Positions 10,285 through 22,053 of a stretch of DNA of 64,000 bases are shown in pieces (position 1 is the first letter of the stretch; every line of letters begins with the position of its first letter). The stretch covers positions 868,001-932,000 of the forward strand of contig JAYEVF010000031.1 of assembly GCA_036346355.1 (NCBI GenBank), in the 5' to 3' direction. The notes beneath the pieces were generated by a model, which was not told the DNA's origin, did not search any database, and saw nothing but the letters and a program-made list of their open reading frames with translations. Origin of the DNA: Rhipidocladum racemiflorum (lineage: Eukaryota > Streptophyta > Magnoliopsida > Poales > Poaceae). Both the position numbers and the translations under genes were made by a program.

Positions 10285-13106
10285 TGTGAGGAGCCGCCCA
10301 GATCGTCCTCGGGCTATTAGAAGGTTTAGTCGTCCTAATTGGATTTGGAGGCTAACAACGGGCCGTCGGAAGCGCTCACAGTGTTAGCACCCAAGCCCAA
10401 CTGGGACAACATCAAAACCCTTCGAATAACTCGATGACAACCCCGGTATTCCCTCGGTATGCGACCCAAAACTCGCCCAGGATCCCCGCATACCGGTTTC
10501 ACTGTGATATCAACCCAATTTGCATAAAGGGGCAACGAAACTCGGAACACCACAACCAGACACGCGCGGAAGCAAAATGAACAAAACGACCAAACCAACC
10601 ACGGCACGAAGACAAAACCCAACAACAAGCCCCAACTACACAAAACCACACCCGACAACCACCAACAAACAGAAACAAGCAAATCACTAAAGCGACACAA
10701 ATATATTAAAAGTATCGCAAAGGCAACCAAGAGTTTAACGAAACGTAGCACATTTAAACTACCTATACAACAAAAGTAGACTCCCCACTAATAAACTGGA
10801 CAAAAGTAAAACAACCCCGAAAGTGTTCTGCCTCTAAACACTCCCGGGCGTACATGACGCCAGCAGCCTCTACTCGGTGCCCCGCCCGGTCACCGATAGG
10901 TAGTAGGGGCAAAACTCACACCCCTCAGGATCCTCACCTACAAAACCACAAAAGCAGAAGCCTGAGTACGGAAGGTACTCGCAAGTCTTACCCGTGGTCC
11001 ATATATGACCGACTCCAAAGGGTATGCATTTGGATGTGGCAAGGAAATCAGCTAAAGTTAAAAGTGCGAAAAGCTTAACTTTGTTGATTAGTTAGTACCA
11101 CTATTCAATTCATAATTCAAAGCACTTGTACTAGCACCTACTTCTAGAGTGGAGTTCAATACTTAATGATAACCAAACAAGTGACCTCATAACAATTTCG
11201 AGCTCAAGCCCAAAGGCGAACTTCAGTTCAAGTTTTTACTACGTGTAGTAACATGTAACCAAGCGTGCTCATATCCGAGAGCGCGGCAATTCGAATCGCT
11301 TAATTAAGCCTGCAGGGAAGCATTGACCGCATGACACGTGCCACAAAGAACCTCGTGTCAACCATCCTCCCATCCATACTAGTTCGTTGGGGACTTCTTC
11401 ATGCGGTTCGAGTACCTAGCACCCCCTCGAGCGGCCCAAGCCCGGCTTGGCCCCCGAGAGTCAGTCTAAGCCTCGCCCTCAACCACGTCCAAGCACATGA
11501 GGTGTATGCCCCATCGAACAGCATGCGATAAAATAATAGCTTTACCGTCCCATTCCCGGCATGCGATCAACCAATGTGTGCTCGGCTACGGTTAAACATC
11601 GAATCGGTCCTTAGCTGACTCAGGCGGGACTACCACATTTGAGTCTCCTTACCCAAATGCCTCAATCTCCCGCCCGGTCTCCAATTGTACCTTTTTCCAC
11701 CACATAATCAAAATCAAACCTTTCCATAGATTGTAAAGCGTAAGACCTCAAGCAGTGGAACCATCCACCACTTGGCCCAAACCGACCTCTAAGCATACTA
11801 AGCATGACACCATTAGTACCCATAATCTAGCTCCAAAGGAAGTATTTAACAAGTAACAATGAAAGTGGTACATGCAGCAAATAGGATCTAACCTATCCCA
11901 CATTTCAACTCCTAATGCAACACTTAACATCCAATAGGCAGTTAATTGACAAAAATAGATTATACATATGGTTCAAGATGCTTAGGTGCTTGCCTTGTTC
12001 TTTTGCTTGCGTGGCGACAACAACTTGCTCCACGTGACCACCCTCAACCACGGCCATGTCAGTCGCCGCAGGATCGTTCTCTATACGAGTACAATGCATA
12101 ATGAGATGCATGCCATACGAAAAAAACAACTACATTACAATAAAAATGCAAATCCCCCAACCGAACAGACCAGGTGAACCCGGACTATCCGGGTATTTCA
12201 TCCAGACAGTTCGGCTAACCCGGACATTCCGGACCTTGTGTCCGAACATTAGGATGGCCCGAGACTTGGAAGATGGCGTGCGACACGGAGGCGCTCCCAA
12301 GCCTTACTACATCGCTGACGACCCGATCTCGACATTCCTACATGGAACTAGGCCGAAGAAGCCCTAGGCTAACCCAAACCACGGCGAAGCTTGAGGCACC
12401 TGGGGTAGCTCACGGCCCAACTCAATCCGGTGCTTAGAACGGCACCAACCAACCCGATCTACAACCCTAACACCCAACATTGCCTAAACCAACCCCCAAT
12501 CCAACAACCCACCAAAACCCTAACCTTCACCAAGGCTACCCCAAACCCCAAACCTACAAATCTAACCCCAAATCCAACCCCAAGGACTCCCTAGAACCCA
12601 AGAATAGACTCCAAGAAAAGTTCTCACCTTCAAGAGGGATGAAGGAGAGGGAGGGAAGCCGGGTTGAGCAGAAGAAAACGCCCGGCTTGGAGAGAAGCTC
12701 GAGGTCACCGGAATGGAGGGGACGCCGGGGAGGAGCACGGGAGCACCGGCCGGAGGGGAGCTCACCGAAGATGAGGTTGGGGTTGAGGGGAGCTCACGGG
12801 AGAGGAGGTGAGCCAAGAGTGGAGAGGGAGTGAGTGAGAAGCCAAGACAGCCGGAGTTTTGTACTCAACCCCCGATAAGTCCGGACTCTCTGGACAATTA
12901 ACCCGAAGACTCCGGGTTGGGGTCTTCGGTAACACAAATCCCGGAAACCCTGGACACTCCGGACAATTAGTCCGGACACTCCAGGTTGGGGTGTTCGGTC
13001 AGCTCAATCCGGATACTCCAGACATTCTGGGTTCGATCCGGATATTCCGGACATTAAATCTGGATACTCCGGATATCCCAGAAATTTGAGGTTGAGGGCC
13101 TTGACA
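10285..13106 (-). repeat. 5' LTR of gypsy element G1 (2.8 kb)
   Basis: In element orientation the LTR starts TGTCAAGGCCC (13106) and ends CTCCTCACA (10285), four bases before the Met-tRNA primer site. The partner LTR lies outside the window. The U3 part (12879-13080, and again 12189-12243) holds an irregular array of CCGGATACTCCGGAC-like units. The region inside it (12600-12850) is C/T-rich on the minus strand, as transcript leaders often are. G1 inserted into the internal region of an older non-autonomous element, about 75 bp from that element's primer site (13107-13180). Confidence 0.78.
12879..13080. repeat. CCGGATACTCCGGAC-type array in the G1 LTR
   Basis: Irregular repeats of TCCGGA(c/t)A(c/t)TCCGGACA-like units about 16-35 bp apart, often paired as CCGGA...TCCGG half-palindromes. 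A related shorter cluster is at 12189-12243. Similar arrays occur in the unrelated copia LTR at 15801-16003. Short peptides rich in PDTPDNP are read through these arrays in some frames and are not regarded as genes. Confidence 0.8.
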
Positions 13107-13180
13107 ACATTTTAGTTGTACCCTATAGCATGACACTAAAAATACACATTCCAAGGACCTACAGCCCGCTCTGATACAAC
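13107..13180 (-). other. Remnant internal region and primer site of element N3
   Basis: These 74 bp match 53479-53552, the leader next to the 5' LTR of element L4 (TTTTAGTTGTACCCTATAGCAT...). The primer site GCTCTGATACAAC has lost one C relative to GCTCTGATACCAAC. The remainder of N3 was displaced by the insertion of G1 at 13106/13107 and should lie left of the window. Confidence 0.8.
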
Positions 13181-15430
13181 TGTAACACCCCGGCATTTAA
13201 TATGCCCGAATGCTACTAAACTTATACTAAGCAACCTCTAAATACCACAATTACAAGTAAATTACAGCAAATGAGCAAATGCTAATACCAAAAATTTCGG
13301 CAGCATCTCCTTCGTTTTTCCATGAATTGAAGCAACAACAATCTTAACATATCAAGATAGCATAAAGAACGATAGCAATAACGTGAGAAAACAGGAATTT
13401 CAGCCATCATACAGCTAAGGATATAAACCTATCGTCTCATGTCAAATATGGACTAATCATTTACTCATGGCAACCAACAAAGCATCAAAACCACAGTTTA
13501 GTTCAGTGAATTAACCATCACAATTAAAGGAAGGAACATGTCATTGATTAAATGTGTGATGTTAAGTGATGACGTGTGACTAGCCCCCTTTCCCGCATGC
13601 CGGTTTCATGGTACCTAAGAAAAACAACATAAACACAAGCGTGAGTTCATCTCTCAGCATGTATATTACAATGGAACAAGAAAATACATTCCAATACCAT
13701 CATCACCACTTTTCACATACAACATCATAAACATTTCATATTCACAGTGTATGCATCTCATTGACATCATCCTATATCATCATCATATAACATCATGATA
13801 TAATGCAATGCAATGCAATGCACATGTCTCCTGGAAGCATATACCGGTATTGCCGAGTGCACACCCGTCGGCGTGCACCCTCTTCCCCCTTCCATCCCGT
13901 AGATGGAGGGTGCCTACGCATCGCTTCCACTCACCGCGGTTGATGGAATCATGATGTAGGTCTTACTCACTAGCGCTCCGGATTAGTCATAACGTTCTCA
14001 CCGACCTTACCGGACTAGTTATGACTTTCTCACCGACCGGGCCATCTCTCATGCCATGTATGCAAACATGCCATAAACATAAACAACTTGCGCATAACTG
14101 AATTAAGCATAACATGGCATCATAATAACCAATTTCATCATATCATGGGCAATCAATGCACATGGCAAGGTATCATAACATATAAACCATTTGCATTTAG
14201 TCAATATTAGCATCATACAACCCGATACCCATTCCAATACACTTGCCTCAACCACGGGCGACGGATTGACGAGAAGTAGAGGGCACTCCCGGGATCACAC
14301 CACCTGCACATAGGTACCACACAGTCAAAATCATGCCCACAAAACAATACGCAAACACTCTTCTACCCCGACTTCGCAAACTACTCGCAAAACCCAAAAA
14401 CAGAGATTCTGTCCCGTCGGGACAGCAGACTTCAACGAGCATAACTTGAGTTCTAAGACTCGAATCGATTAAGCAGTACATCCTCGCGGAGCTTAGGAAA
14501 TTTTTTAACTTTTTCTAAGTATATGGAAAAAGTGATTCGGAATCTAAAGTGGTTTAATCTACAGAACACCGTGATCTGTTCCAATCACATCATAGTTTTT
14601 AACACGTTCGGTAAAATGAGCATAACTTCCAAACGACTGGGCGGAATTGGACGTTATTTATGTCCACTAAAAGGTATTGAAATTACCTACAACTTCCTCG
14701 ACAGGAGGCCGACCAAATTCTGAATCTAAATTGGCAAAAACCCAAACCCTAGGTCGACTGCTCATGCTGCCCGAAACAGAGAACGTGGTAAACTCTACTT
14801 TCCATCTAATCTACCCAATTACAGCACAACCAATTGATCTAAAAACATGATATCAACCCTTAGAACAGTACCTAGAGCAACCCCAAGGATTCCCATGGCC
14901 ATACCTTCGCTCGACGAATGAAGAACCAACGGATCTCCTCCCGGTTCGCGCGATCTCCTTCCTCGCTCCAAATCCACCGAATCTCCTCATCGCGGAGCGC
15001 TCCAATGGACGGATCTTCAGGGTGGTGAGGTGGAGAGGCTTTCCTAGGGCAGCAAGGGGTGGTGGAGAGGGGAGGGGATGGCGCAATGGGGAGAGGAGGC
15101 GCCCAAATTGGGGGGTGGCGGCTTGGGTGGTGGGGGGACGAGGTGGAGTGGCAGCTAGGGTTGTGGGGCGCATGTGGGCAGGGGGAGGACGCCCCCAAGG
15201 CAGGTTATCCTGCCTCCCCCTCCCTCATGGGCCCAAAAATCCTCCCACCAAGGCCCATGACACATCCCCCTTGGGCCCGAACTCCCCCGGAGAGGCCTAA
15301 ACTCCCGAAAACAGCCTGAAAATGCGAATAAACCTCACGGCCTATAGTTTTAACCTCTGATTTCATATTTTATAATGTTTTGACCGCAACATTCACATTG
15401 TATAAGATTATGACACTCTGTGGTGTCACA
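13181..15430 (-). repeat. 5' LTR of element N3 (2.25 kb)
   Basis: Plus-strand ends are TGTAACACCCCGGC and GGTGTCACA. On the right it abuts SIRE-like LTR sequence (CCAACCTTTAC), so N3 inserted into that LTR. A primer-site remnant lies at its left. The hairpin series is at 13841-14026 and CTGTCCCGTCGGGACAG near 14411. A run of ATGCA units (13803-13823) is a small microsatellite seen in several family members. Confidence 0.87.
13841..14026. other. LTR hairpin series, copy in N3
   Basis: ATACCGGTAT, then GTGCACACC-CGTC-GGCGTGCAC (one wobble-compatible change), CCTTCCATC/GATGGAGGG, the CACTCACCGCGGTTGATGG stem, and AGTCATAAC...GTTATGACT. Order and spacing are as in the other copies. Confidence 0.65.
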
Positions 15431-15755
15431 CCAACCTTTACAAACTTCCTATGGCACACCACACAAAGAAACGGTGGCTCGTAGGCAACCTCCTAGCCGT
15501 CTAGGAGTCCTCAACCACCAAGAACAGCAAATGCTCCCGAAGAACTCACTTAGAGTCCACCTCAAGTTCTCAACAACTCAAATCAATCCTCAATCCAAAC
15601 ACCTCTTTCTTGTACCCAAACCTTCACCCAAAAGGGGATCACAAAGATCTAAGGAGTAGGGAGGAGTATTGGGGGCTCAAAACTCACAAAGAACACCTCT
15701 AACACCCAGTAAAAACCTCCCCCCAACGGCTACATTGAAATGGGCAAAAAGGGGG

Positions 15756-15765
15756 CTTTAAATAG
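15756..15765 (-). promoter_or_regulatory. TATA box of the copia LTR
   Basis: CTTTAAATAG on the plus strand is CTATTTAAAG on the minus strand. It lies about 35 bp downstream (minus sense) of the CCGGA-type array and about 30 bp before a GGGGGGAGG leader, a normal core promoter spacing. Confidence 0.6.
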
Positions 15766-15800
15766 CCATCCCCAAAAACTAGCCGTTGGGACTGCGCAAG

Positions 15801-16003
15801 GTCCGGATACTTCGGACAAATAGTCCGGATACTCTGGACAACCCGGACACTCCGGACATGCCACCAAGGCAACTGAGAACCCTGACCCGGATACTCCGGA
15901 TCTTTTATCCGGATACTCCGGACAACCCGAATACTCTAATCTTTTATCCGGATACTTTGGACAACCCGGATACTCCTGATCTTTTATCCGGATACTCCGG
16001 ATT
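15801..16003. repeat. CCGGATACTCCGGAC-type array in the copia LTR
   Basis: About eight units of TCCGGATACT(c/t)CGGA separated by CAACC or TCTTTTA. Two longer copies of ATCTTTTATCCGGATACT.CGGA are nearly identical. The array sits immediately upstream of the TATA box in element orientation. Confidence 0.85.
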
Positions 16004-16397
16004 GCACACAGCAGCCCGATGAAAATGAGCATTACTTTTGATCCCGGACTCCGATTTCAGCGAATTTGTACTTTTCGGAAAGCTAAGAATGAGGGCTACA
16101 CAACTAACAAGATCTCACTACCCAAATCCCAAAGGATAAAATCTGATTGCACAAAGAATCCACAAGAAGACCTCAAATTCTCACTTTTCGATACTAACAA
16201 CACTTCTATCCCTCACACCAACCCATCTACACCTAGGTGAACAAAATGTGACTTGGGTTTCTTAACCTTAGACAAGGATAGACCACTTTTGAGCACTTGA
16301 TACATGTCTAAGTAATTTCAATGATTGCATCCCTCTTAATAGTACGGCAATCCTTAGACTCAAATTTAAACACAAAAATCTAAGTCTTACACTCAGC

Positions 16398-16402
16398 TTG
16401 CA
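16398..16402. other. Target site duplication TTGCA (left); right copy at 18595-18599
   Basis: Five identical bases directly flank S1 on both sides. Removing S1 and one copy restores a continuous copia LTR (CTCAGC-TTGCA-TGCCGACATC). Confidence 0.9.
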
Positions 16403-18594
16403 TGTGACACCACGGAGTGTCGTAACCTTATATAATGTGAATGTTGAGGTCAAACACATTATGAAATATGGAATTAGAGGTTGAAACCATAAGGTATGGA
16501 GGTTAATAGCGTTTTCGGGCCGTTTTCGGGAGTTTGGGCCTTTCTGGGGAGTTTTGGGCCTAAGAGAAGGGGTCGTGGGCTTTGTTGGGATGGAGTTTGA
16601 GTCCAATTGGGAGTAGGAGTCCTGGTTAGGGGCCTCCCCCTGCCCCTTACTGCGCTCCCACCCCTGCCCTTGCGCCCCCACAAGCCCTAGCTGCCCCCAC
16701 ACCTCCCCACCTCGTCCTTGTGGCGCCTCCACCTCCCCCATTGCTCCACCACCTCTCCACCACCTCTCCACCTCCCTTGCTGCCCTAGGGGAGTTCTCCA
16801 CCTCAACACCTCGAAGATACACCCGTTGGAGCACTCCGCGATGAGGAGATCTGGCGGAATTGGAGCGAGGAAGGAGATCGCGCGAACCGGGAGGAGATCT
16901 GTTGGGTTTTCAGTCGTCGGGCGAAGGTATGGCCACAGGGATCCTCGGGGTTGGTCTAGGATCTGTTCTAAGGGGTATTATCATGTTTTTAGATCAATTG
17001 GTGGTGTTGGAATTGAGTAGATTAGATGGAATATTGAGTTTGCCACGTTACTGTTCGGGCAACATGAGCAGTCGACCTAGGGTTTGGATTTTCGTCAATT
17101 TAGAATCGGAATTTGGTCGTATGGCTGTTGAAGAAGTTGTAGGTAATTTCAATATCTTTCCGTGGATATAAAGAACGTCCAATTCCGCCCAGCTGTTTGA
17201 AAGTTTTGATCATTTTACTGAACGTATTAAAATCTGTGACGTTATTGGAACAGATCACGGTTTTCTGTAGATTAAGCCACTTTAGAGTCCGAATCAGTCT
17301 TTCCGTATACTTGGAAAAAGTTAGGAAATTTACTAAGCTACGCGACGATGTACTCGTTTAATTGATTCGGAGTCTTAGAACCCGAGTTATGCCTTTTGGA
17401 AGGCTGCTGTCCCGACGGGACAGAACCTCTGTTTTTGGGTTTAGCGAGTAGTTTGCGATGTCGGGGTAGAAGAGGGTTTGCTTACTGTTTTGTGGACATG
17501 ATTGTGAGTGTGTGGTACCTATGTGCAGGTGGTGCGACCCCGGGAGTGCCTTCTACTTCTCGCCAATCCGTCGCCGTGGTTGAGGCAAGTGTATTGGAAT
17601 GGGTAGCGGGTTGTAGTTGCTAGATTGATTGAGATTGAATTTGAATACATGATATGCTCACATGCCATGCCTTAATGATTGCCAATGATATGATGAATAT
17701 GTTTATTATGTTATGATGCCATGGGATAGTGTACAAGTTATTTATGATGTTGGCATATTTGCATACATGGCATGTTACATGGCCCGGGCGGTGAGAAAGT
17801 CATAACTAGTCCGGGGAAGGTCGGTGAGAAAGTTATGACTATTCCGGAGAGCTAATGAGTAAGTCCTACATCGTGATTCCATTCACCGTAGTGAACGGAA
17901 GCGAGGAGTAGGCACCCTCCATCTTCGGGATGGAAGGGGGGAGAGGGTGCACATCGACGGGTGTGTACTCAACCATACCGGTATGAGTTTCCAAGGAGAC
18001 ATGAGCATCGCATCGCATTGCATACTTATTGGTGATGATATTGATATGTGATCATGAATGAGATGATAGACATGATGTGAGTTGTTGTAGCCATGAATTT
18101 GTTTCTTTTGTACCGTTGCAATATACTTGCTGAGTGATGAACTCACGCTTGTGTTTATGTTGTTTTTTTTAGGTACCATGACACCGGCATGTGGGAAAGG
18201 GCATTAGCTACACATCTTCACATAGTTCCAGTCATATTTACCAAATTTTGAGTCATGACCTTAATAATAGTGCCATGAATCTTGGTGTATGGATTAAATT
18301 GTGGTCGGGTCCCTTATTTGCTTCGTTATAGTTTATGGAGTGGTTGAACTTGATATTATTGCCTTATGTTGATGCTATATCCATTTACATTGCTTCTTTA
18401 GATGTCTTATGATATGATATTACTTGCCTGTTATTGCTATTGTCTCCAATCATGTTAAAACAAAGGAGATGCTGCCGAAATTTTCGATTTTAGCATTTAC
18501 TCCTTTGCTGTAATTTGTCTTTATTAGTGGTATTTAGGTGTTGTTTAGCCTATGTTTGGTAGCATTCGGGCATATTAAATGCCGGGGTGTTACA
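16403..18594 (+). repeat. Solo LTR S1 of the non-autonomous family
   Basis: It runs from TGTGACACCACGG to GGGGTGTTACA (2192 bp) in plus orientation, opposite to most family members here. Perfect 5-bp target duplications TTGCA flank it (16398-16402 and 18595-18599). There is no internal sequence on either side, so it is the product of recombination between two LTRs. The hairpin series is at 17798-17985 (reverse order) and CTGTCCCGACGGGACAG at 17407-17423. Confidence 0.93.
17798..17985. other. LTR hairpin series, copy in S1
   Basis: Plus-strand order is the reverse of the minus copies: AGTCATAACT...AGTTATGACT, the CCATTCACCGTAGTGAACGG stem, CCCTCCATC/GATGGAAGG, GGTGCAC..GACGGGTGTGTAC, then CATACCGGTATG (17974-17985). 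Confidence 0.65.
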
Positions 18595-18599
18595 TTGCA

Positions 18600-19207
18600 T
18601 GCCGACATCTTGGATGCACGGTGCATGATGACGCTTCCACAAAGATTGATGACGCCCTTCGTCTTGTCAACCTCGACGCGATTCACCTCATGAGACTCTC
18701 GTCATCTCGACCTTGACCGCGATCATCGCCAAGACGATCCTCCCGTCAAGTCGACTCTGACTTAGTCCTCAGCTTTTGGTGACACCGCCGTCTTATTAAC
18801 TTCGACTTGCTTGTCGTCCTTCAAACCACTTGGTCATCATACACACAATTTTGGGACCTAACTCTTATCAAAGCACTCAGCAAACATATTAGTCCCACAA
18901 GTTTAAAAGATATATTGAATAAATTGATAATAACAAGTGTTTCATATCAAGAAGCACAATATGAATTGAAACACTTGACAATAAAAATATTCTCTACTAA
19001 GTGCATCATGATGAATATATGATTGATCTAACTGCACTAGAGAGATAATTGCCAATATGAAGAATAAATTAAATCATGGCAAGGACCACAGACTTGGCTT
19101 AAATGAAGCACATGATAGAATATACACAAATTACACAAGTGCAAACAATATTTGGAATGAGAGTAAATAATGTGATCCAATTCTAGATTAAACTTCACTA
19201 AGAGAGG
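18600..19207 (-). repeat. SIRE-like copia LTR, middle piece
   Basis: This is continuous with 16402 once S1 is removed and with 33343 once the Tat-type element is removed (shared AGAGG). It has no coding content and nothing else is recognised in it. Confidence 0.75.
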
Positions 19208-19825
19208 TGTGGGATGTCCGAGACGGGGGTCCCGCAGGAGAAGCCAATGCCAAACTAGGCCGAGGACGGAGTAGTAGGCCCAGAGCCTAGAAGCACTATG
19301 AAGAGCCCATAGCCATGGCCTGACTTCTTCCCCAAGGCAGCAGGTTGTCCCCTCAACGAAGCTTCGCGCCGCGTCAGGACAACCCCGTCGAAAATAAAGC
19401 CTGCGACCTGGCGCCGGCAGAACCTGTAGGCACCAGAACCTGGCGGATCATCAGGATGGGTCGAGAAAGGAACGACCAAATCCCCTGGACGTAGTGGGGC
19501 TCGGCAGACAGAGACAAACCACATACTCATGAATCCACCTTGTCCAGGGCCAGGTGGCACCCATTTGTAATGTACCCTTCCCCTAGTATATAAGGGGGAG
19601 GGAACAACCCTGAAAAGGGGAGAGGGGAAAAAACAGAAGAGAAAAAGGTGACCACATCCAGATATCCAAGAACACAGGACTAGGGTATTATCTCCTCCGC
19701 GAGAGCCCGAACCTGTCTAAAAAGATCGCCCTCGCATCCTGTGTTACCACTTACCATCTTGCTCTGATCTCGCATGAATCCCCTAGAATCACAAATCTCA
19801 TTGCCAGCGGAACCAATCGTCGACA
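19208..19825 (+). repeat. 5' LTR of the Tat-type element T
   Basis: The LTR runs TGTGGGATGTCCGAG to CCAATCGTCGACA (618 bp) and is a close match to 32727-33337. Target duplication AGAGG is at 19203-19207 and 33338-33342. If the LTR is instead taken to start at TGGGATG (19210), the flanks share seven bases, AGAGGTG. I prefer the 5-bp solution, in which the 3' LTR has A instead of T as its first base. TATATAAG at 19587-19594 is a TATA box. Confidence 0.9.
19587..19594 (+). promoter_or_regulatory. TATA box in the T 5' LTR
   Basis: TATATAAG followed by GGGGGAGG. The same motif is in the 3' LTR (33106-33113). It is about 240 bp upstream of the LTR end, a plausible distance for the R-U5 part. Confidence 0.7.
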
Positions 19826-19827
19826 GT

Positions 19828-19845
19828 TGGCGCGCCAGGTAGGGG
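19828..19845 (+). other. Primer-binding site of element T
   Basis: TGGCGCGCCAGGTAGGGG begins two bases after the LTR end CGACA. This GGCGCGCCAGG-type site is characteristic of Tat-lineage grass elements. The priming tRNA cannot be confirmed here. Confidence 0.85.
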
Positions 19846-19954
19846 CCTTGTGTCAAGGTCTTCGTTGAGCTTGATAGGTCGCGACGGCGGATTCTCCACG
19901 CTTTCTCCCGGGTCAGGTTTTGCGCTTGGGCTTTGATCTTCATCGCGAACAGCC

Positions 19955-22053
19955 TTGGGAATCTTTCCTCTCTCGAGAGGCAGCGTTCCGGCCTGGCGGA
20001 GGTCTCCCGCGAGCCATCGTCACGACTTCCGCGTAGATCGGGAGGTCCCCCTGTCTCGTGCTCAGAAGCACCGGGGCAGGGGACTGAAGATCCGGTCCCG
20101 CCAGGGAGTCGGACCCACGGGCGCCGAGACACGAATGGTCGGGGTTCTCACCCCCAAACCACTCGGTACCTCCGAGCGCCTGGAGCTATCTCTTCCGGGC
20201 TCGCCCAGCTCGCTGGCCGAGTCAGAAAAGAGCCTGGAGAGTTGCTGGAATTTCCGCAGAGTCTGCGTGATCGAAGGCTCGCAGGCGGATTCACAACAAC
20301 GCCTCGACACATCGGCCGCCGCCGACTTGGAAGGTGGCCGAAGAACAGAGCTGGACGTGCGGGCGCGTGCCCTACGAGACCGCGCCCGCGGCGTCAATGA
20401 AGACATTCTGCAAGCCAAGATGGGGGACCAAGCGGTCTTCCATACTCCATAGCAGAACATCGTCGCCTTCAAGACACTCTTGGATACCTTGAGCCCCATG
20501 CTGGAGGCTGGTAATCCAGCCGCCCCGATCGTGGCCCAAGTAAAGGCCATGGTGATGGCGGCAGCGATCCAGCAGGCCCAGACCGACCAGCCGTCAAAGG
20601 CGCGGTCACGCACTCCAGCTAGGACCCAGACGGCCAGCAGTCGGCCGGGTCGTGAAGCCCCCCACCGGGGACGTGATATTCCTCCCCGCGGGGACGACTT
20701 GCGACACAGCCTCAACCGCGATCTCCGTTCCGACCTCGACGCCAGGCGCGGCGACCGAGAGAGGGAGGAGCAGCACCATCACGCCGATGAGTATGAACAT
20801 TTCGGCGTCCTTCCAAGAGATCGTGGCGCGCGCCACGCCCGATCCCCTCTGCCTCGGTCACCGCCCGGGGGTTGCCGCGGGGTCATCGAAGGGGTTCGCG
20901 CGTTTACCCCTCACCTACGCCGAGTGGTTTGGCCCGATGGGTTTAACCCCAAGGGCATCACTAGGTTCGATGGTGAGAGGGACCCAGAGGCTTGGTTACA
21001 GGTGTACGCTTTAGCGGTCAGGGCTGCTGGGGGGATCAGAAAGTAATGGCAAATTACTTGCCGGTTAACCTCTCGCCCCTAGGCCAAGCTTGGCTCACCG
21101 GACTCCCAGCGAACTCCATAGATTCTTGGGGAGACCTGTGTGAGCAGTTTATCTCAAATTTCCAAGGCACTTATGAGCGCCCTGGCACCCCTTGGGACCT
21201 GTATCAGCTGCACCAAAAGAGGAATGAGTCACTGCGGGAGTTTGTCAAGCACTTCTTGCACAGGAAAAGCACTGTTCGGGATGTCACGGATGCGGTCGTG
21301 ATAGCTGCCTTCCATAAGGGGGTCAGCGACCCTAATCTCATCAAGAAGATGTCCCGGAAGCCACCAACGTCGTTTCGTGAGCTGTTCGCTCTAGCGGACC
21401 GCTACGCTTCCGCCTCCGAGGCCTTGGCGGAGCGGCACGATGAGAGGAAGGATCAGGTCGAGCCCTCCAGACAGAAGGAGAAGAAGCGCAAAGGTGAAGA
21501 GCTAGTGGCAGTCGCTGAACATGCCCACCCTCGTGCGCTCAAAGAGGATGGGTATGACAAGGTGATGAACTCGCTTTGCCCCTTCCACCCGAAGGGAAGA
21601 CATGCCGCCAAGGACTGCTTCACTTTGAAGAGATTCGCCCGGGAGAGCAAGAAGCAGGCCGGACAAGGTCCTAGTGGACCCGCCGCCAAGCAACCTCCTC
21701 CCGAAGCTGAGGAAGACTATCAAGAAGTCGATCTCGAGCTCAATTACATATTCGGGGGCTCGGCCGCGTACGAGTCCAAGCGGAAGCAAAAGCTTACCGC
21801 CCGAGACATCAACGCGATAGAGCCGGAGACCCCCCAGTATGTACGGTGGTCCGAGGTCGCGATAACTTACGACCGCTCGGCTCACCCGGATCGAGTCCCA
21901 TTCCCCGGTAGATATCCGCTTGTCTTGGCGCTGGTTGTCCGTGGCATCAAGCTCAAGAGGGTATTGATTGACGGTGGAAGCGGGCTCAACGTCCTCTTTG
22001 TGAAAACTCTCGACGACATGCGAATTCCATGGTCGGAGCTCAAACGCGGTTAG
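19955..22053 (+). pseudogene. Tat-type gag and start of protease (element T)
   Basis: The frame starts at ATG 19955 and reads to an in-frame TAG at 20450-20452, then continues in the same frame to 21046. A one-base shift near 21035 moves it into the frame ending at 22053. The N-terminal third is Arg/Ser-rich. The capsid segment (PF03732-like) spans ITRFDGERDPEAWLQ through QAWLTGLPANSIDSWGDLCEQF and FVKHFL. A CPFHPKGRHAAKDC motif is the degenerate zinc knuckle typical of this lineage. The protease core appears as RVLIDGGSGLNVLF, with the Tat-type DGGS site, just before TAG at 22051-22053. Gag forms the particle and protease cuts the polyprotein. Confidence 0.88.

Larger units (their letters stand above)
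15431..16402 (-). repeat. SIRE-like copia LTR, piece with promoter
   Basis: Read on the minus strand this is the U3 to R-U5 part of a long copia LTR: a CCGGATACTCCGGA array (15801-16003), a TATA box CTATTTAAAG (15756-15765), a leader, and the family-typical ending GTTTGTAAAGGTTGG next to the N3 insertion. The piece continues at 18600 after a solo LTR. SIRE/Maximus assignment rests on the overall look of this LTR and on the 3' polypurine tract at 33826-33841. No copia RT is present in the window, so the lineage is moderately supported. Confidence 0.65.

Noticed and set aside
12480..12833. 117-codon basic frame as a host gene
   Set aside because: It lies inside the G1 LTR, in a C/T-rich leader of the opposite strand, with biased composition and no motif.
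15786..16022. PDTPDNP-rich peptide frame as a repeat protein
   Set aside because: The peptide repeat is a by-product of the CCGGATACTCCGGA DNA array; several frames and both strands give similar peptides.
19255..20132. Minus-strand frames over the T 5' LTR and leader as genes
   Set aside because: They cross the LTR, primer site and gag start; the equivalent LTR frames recur in the 3' LTR. No protein motif.
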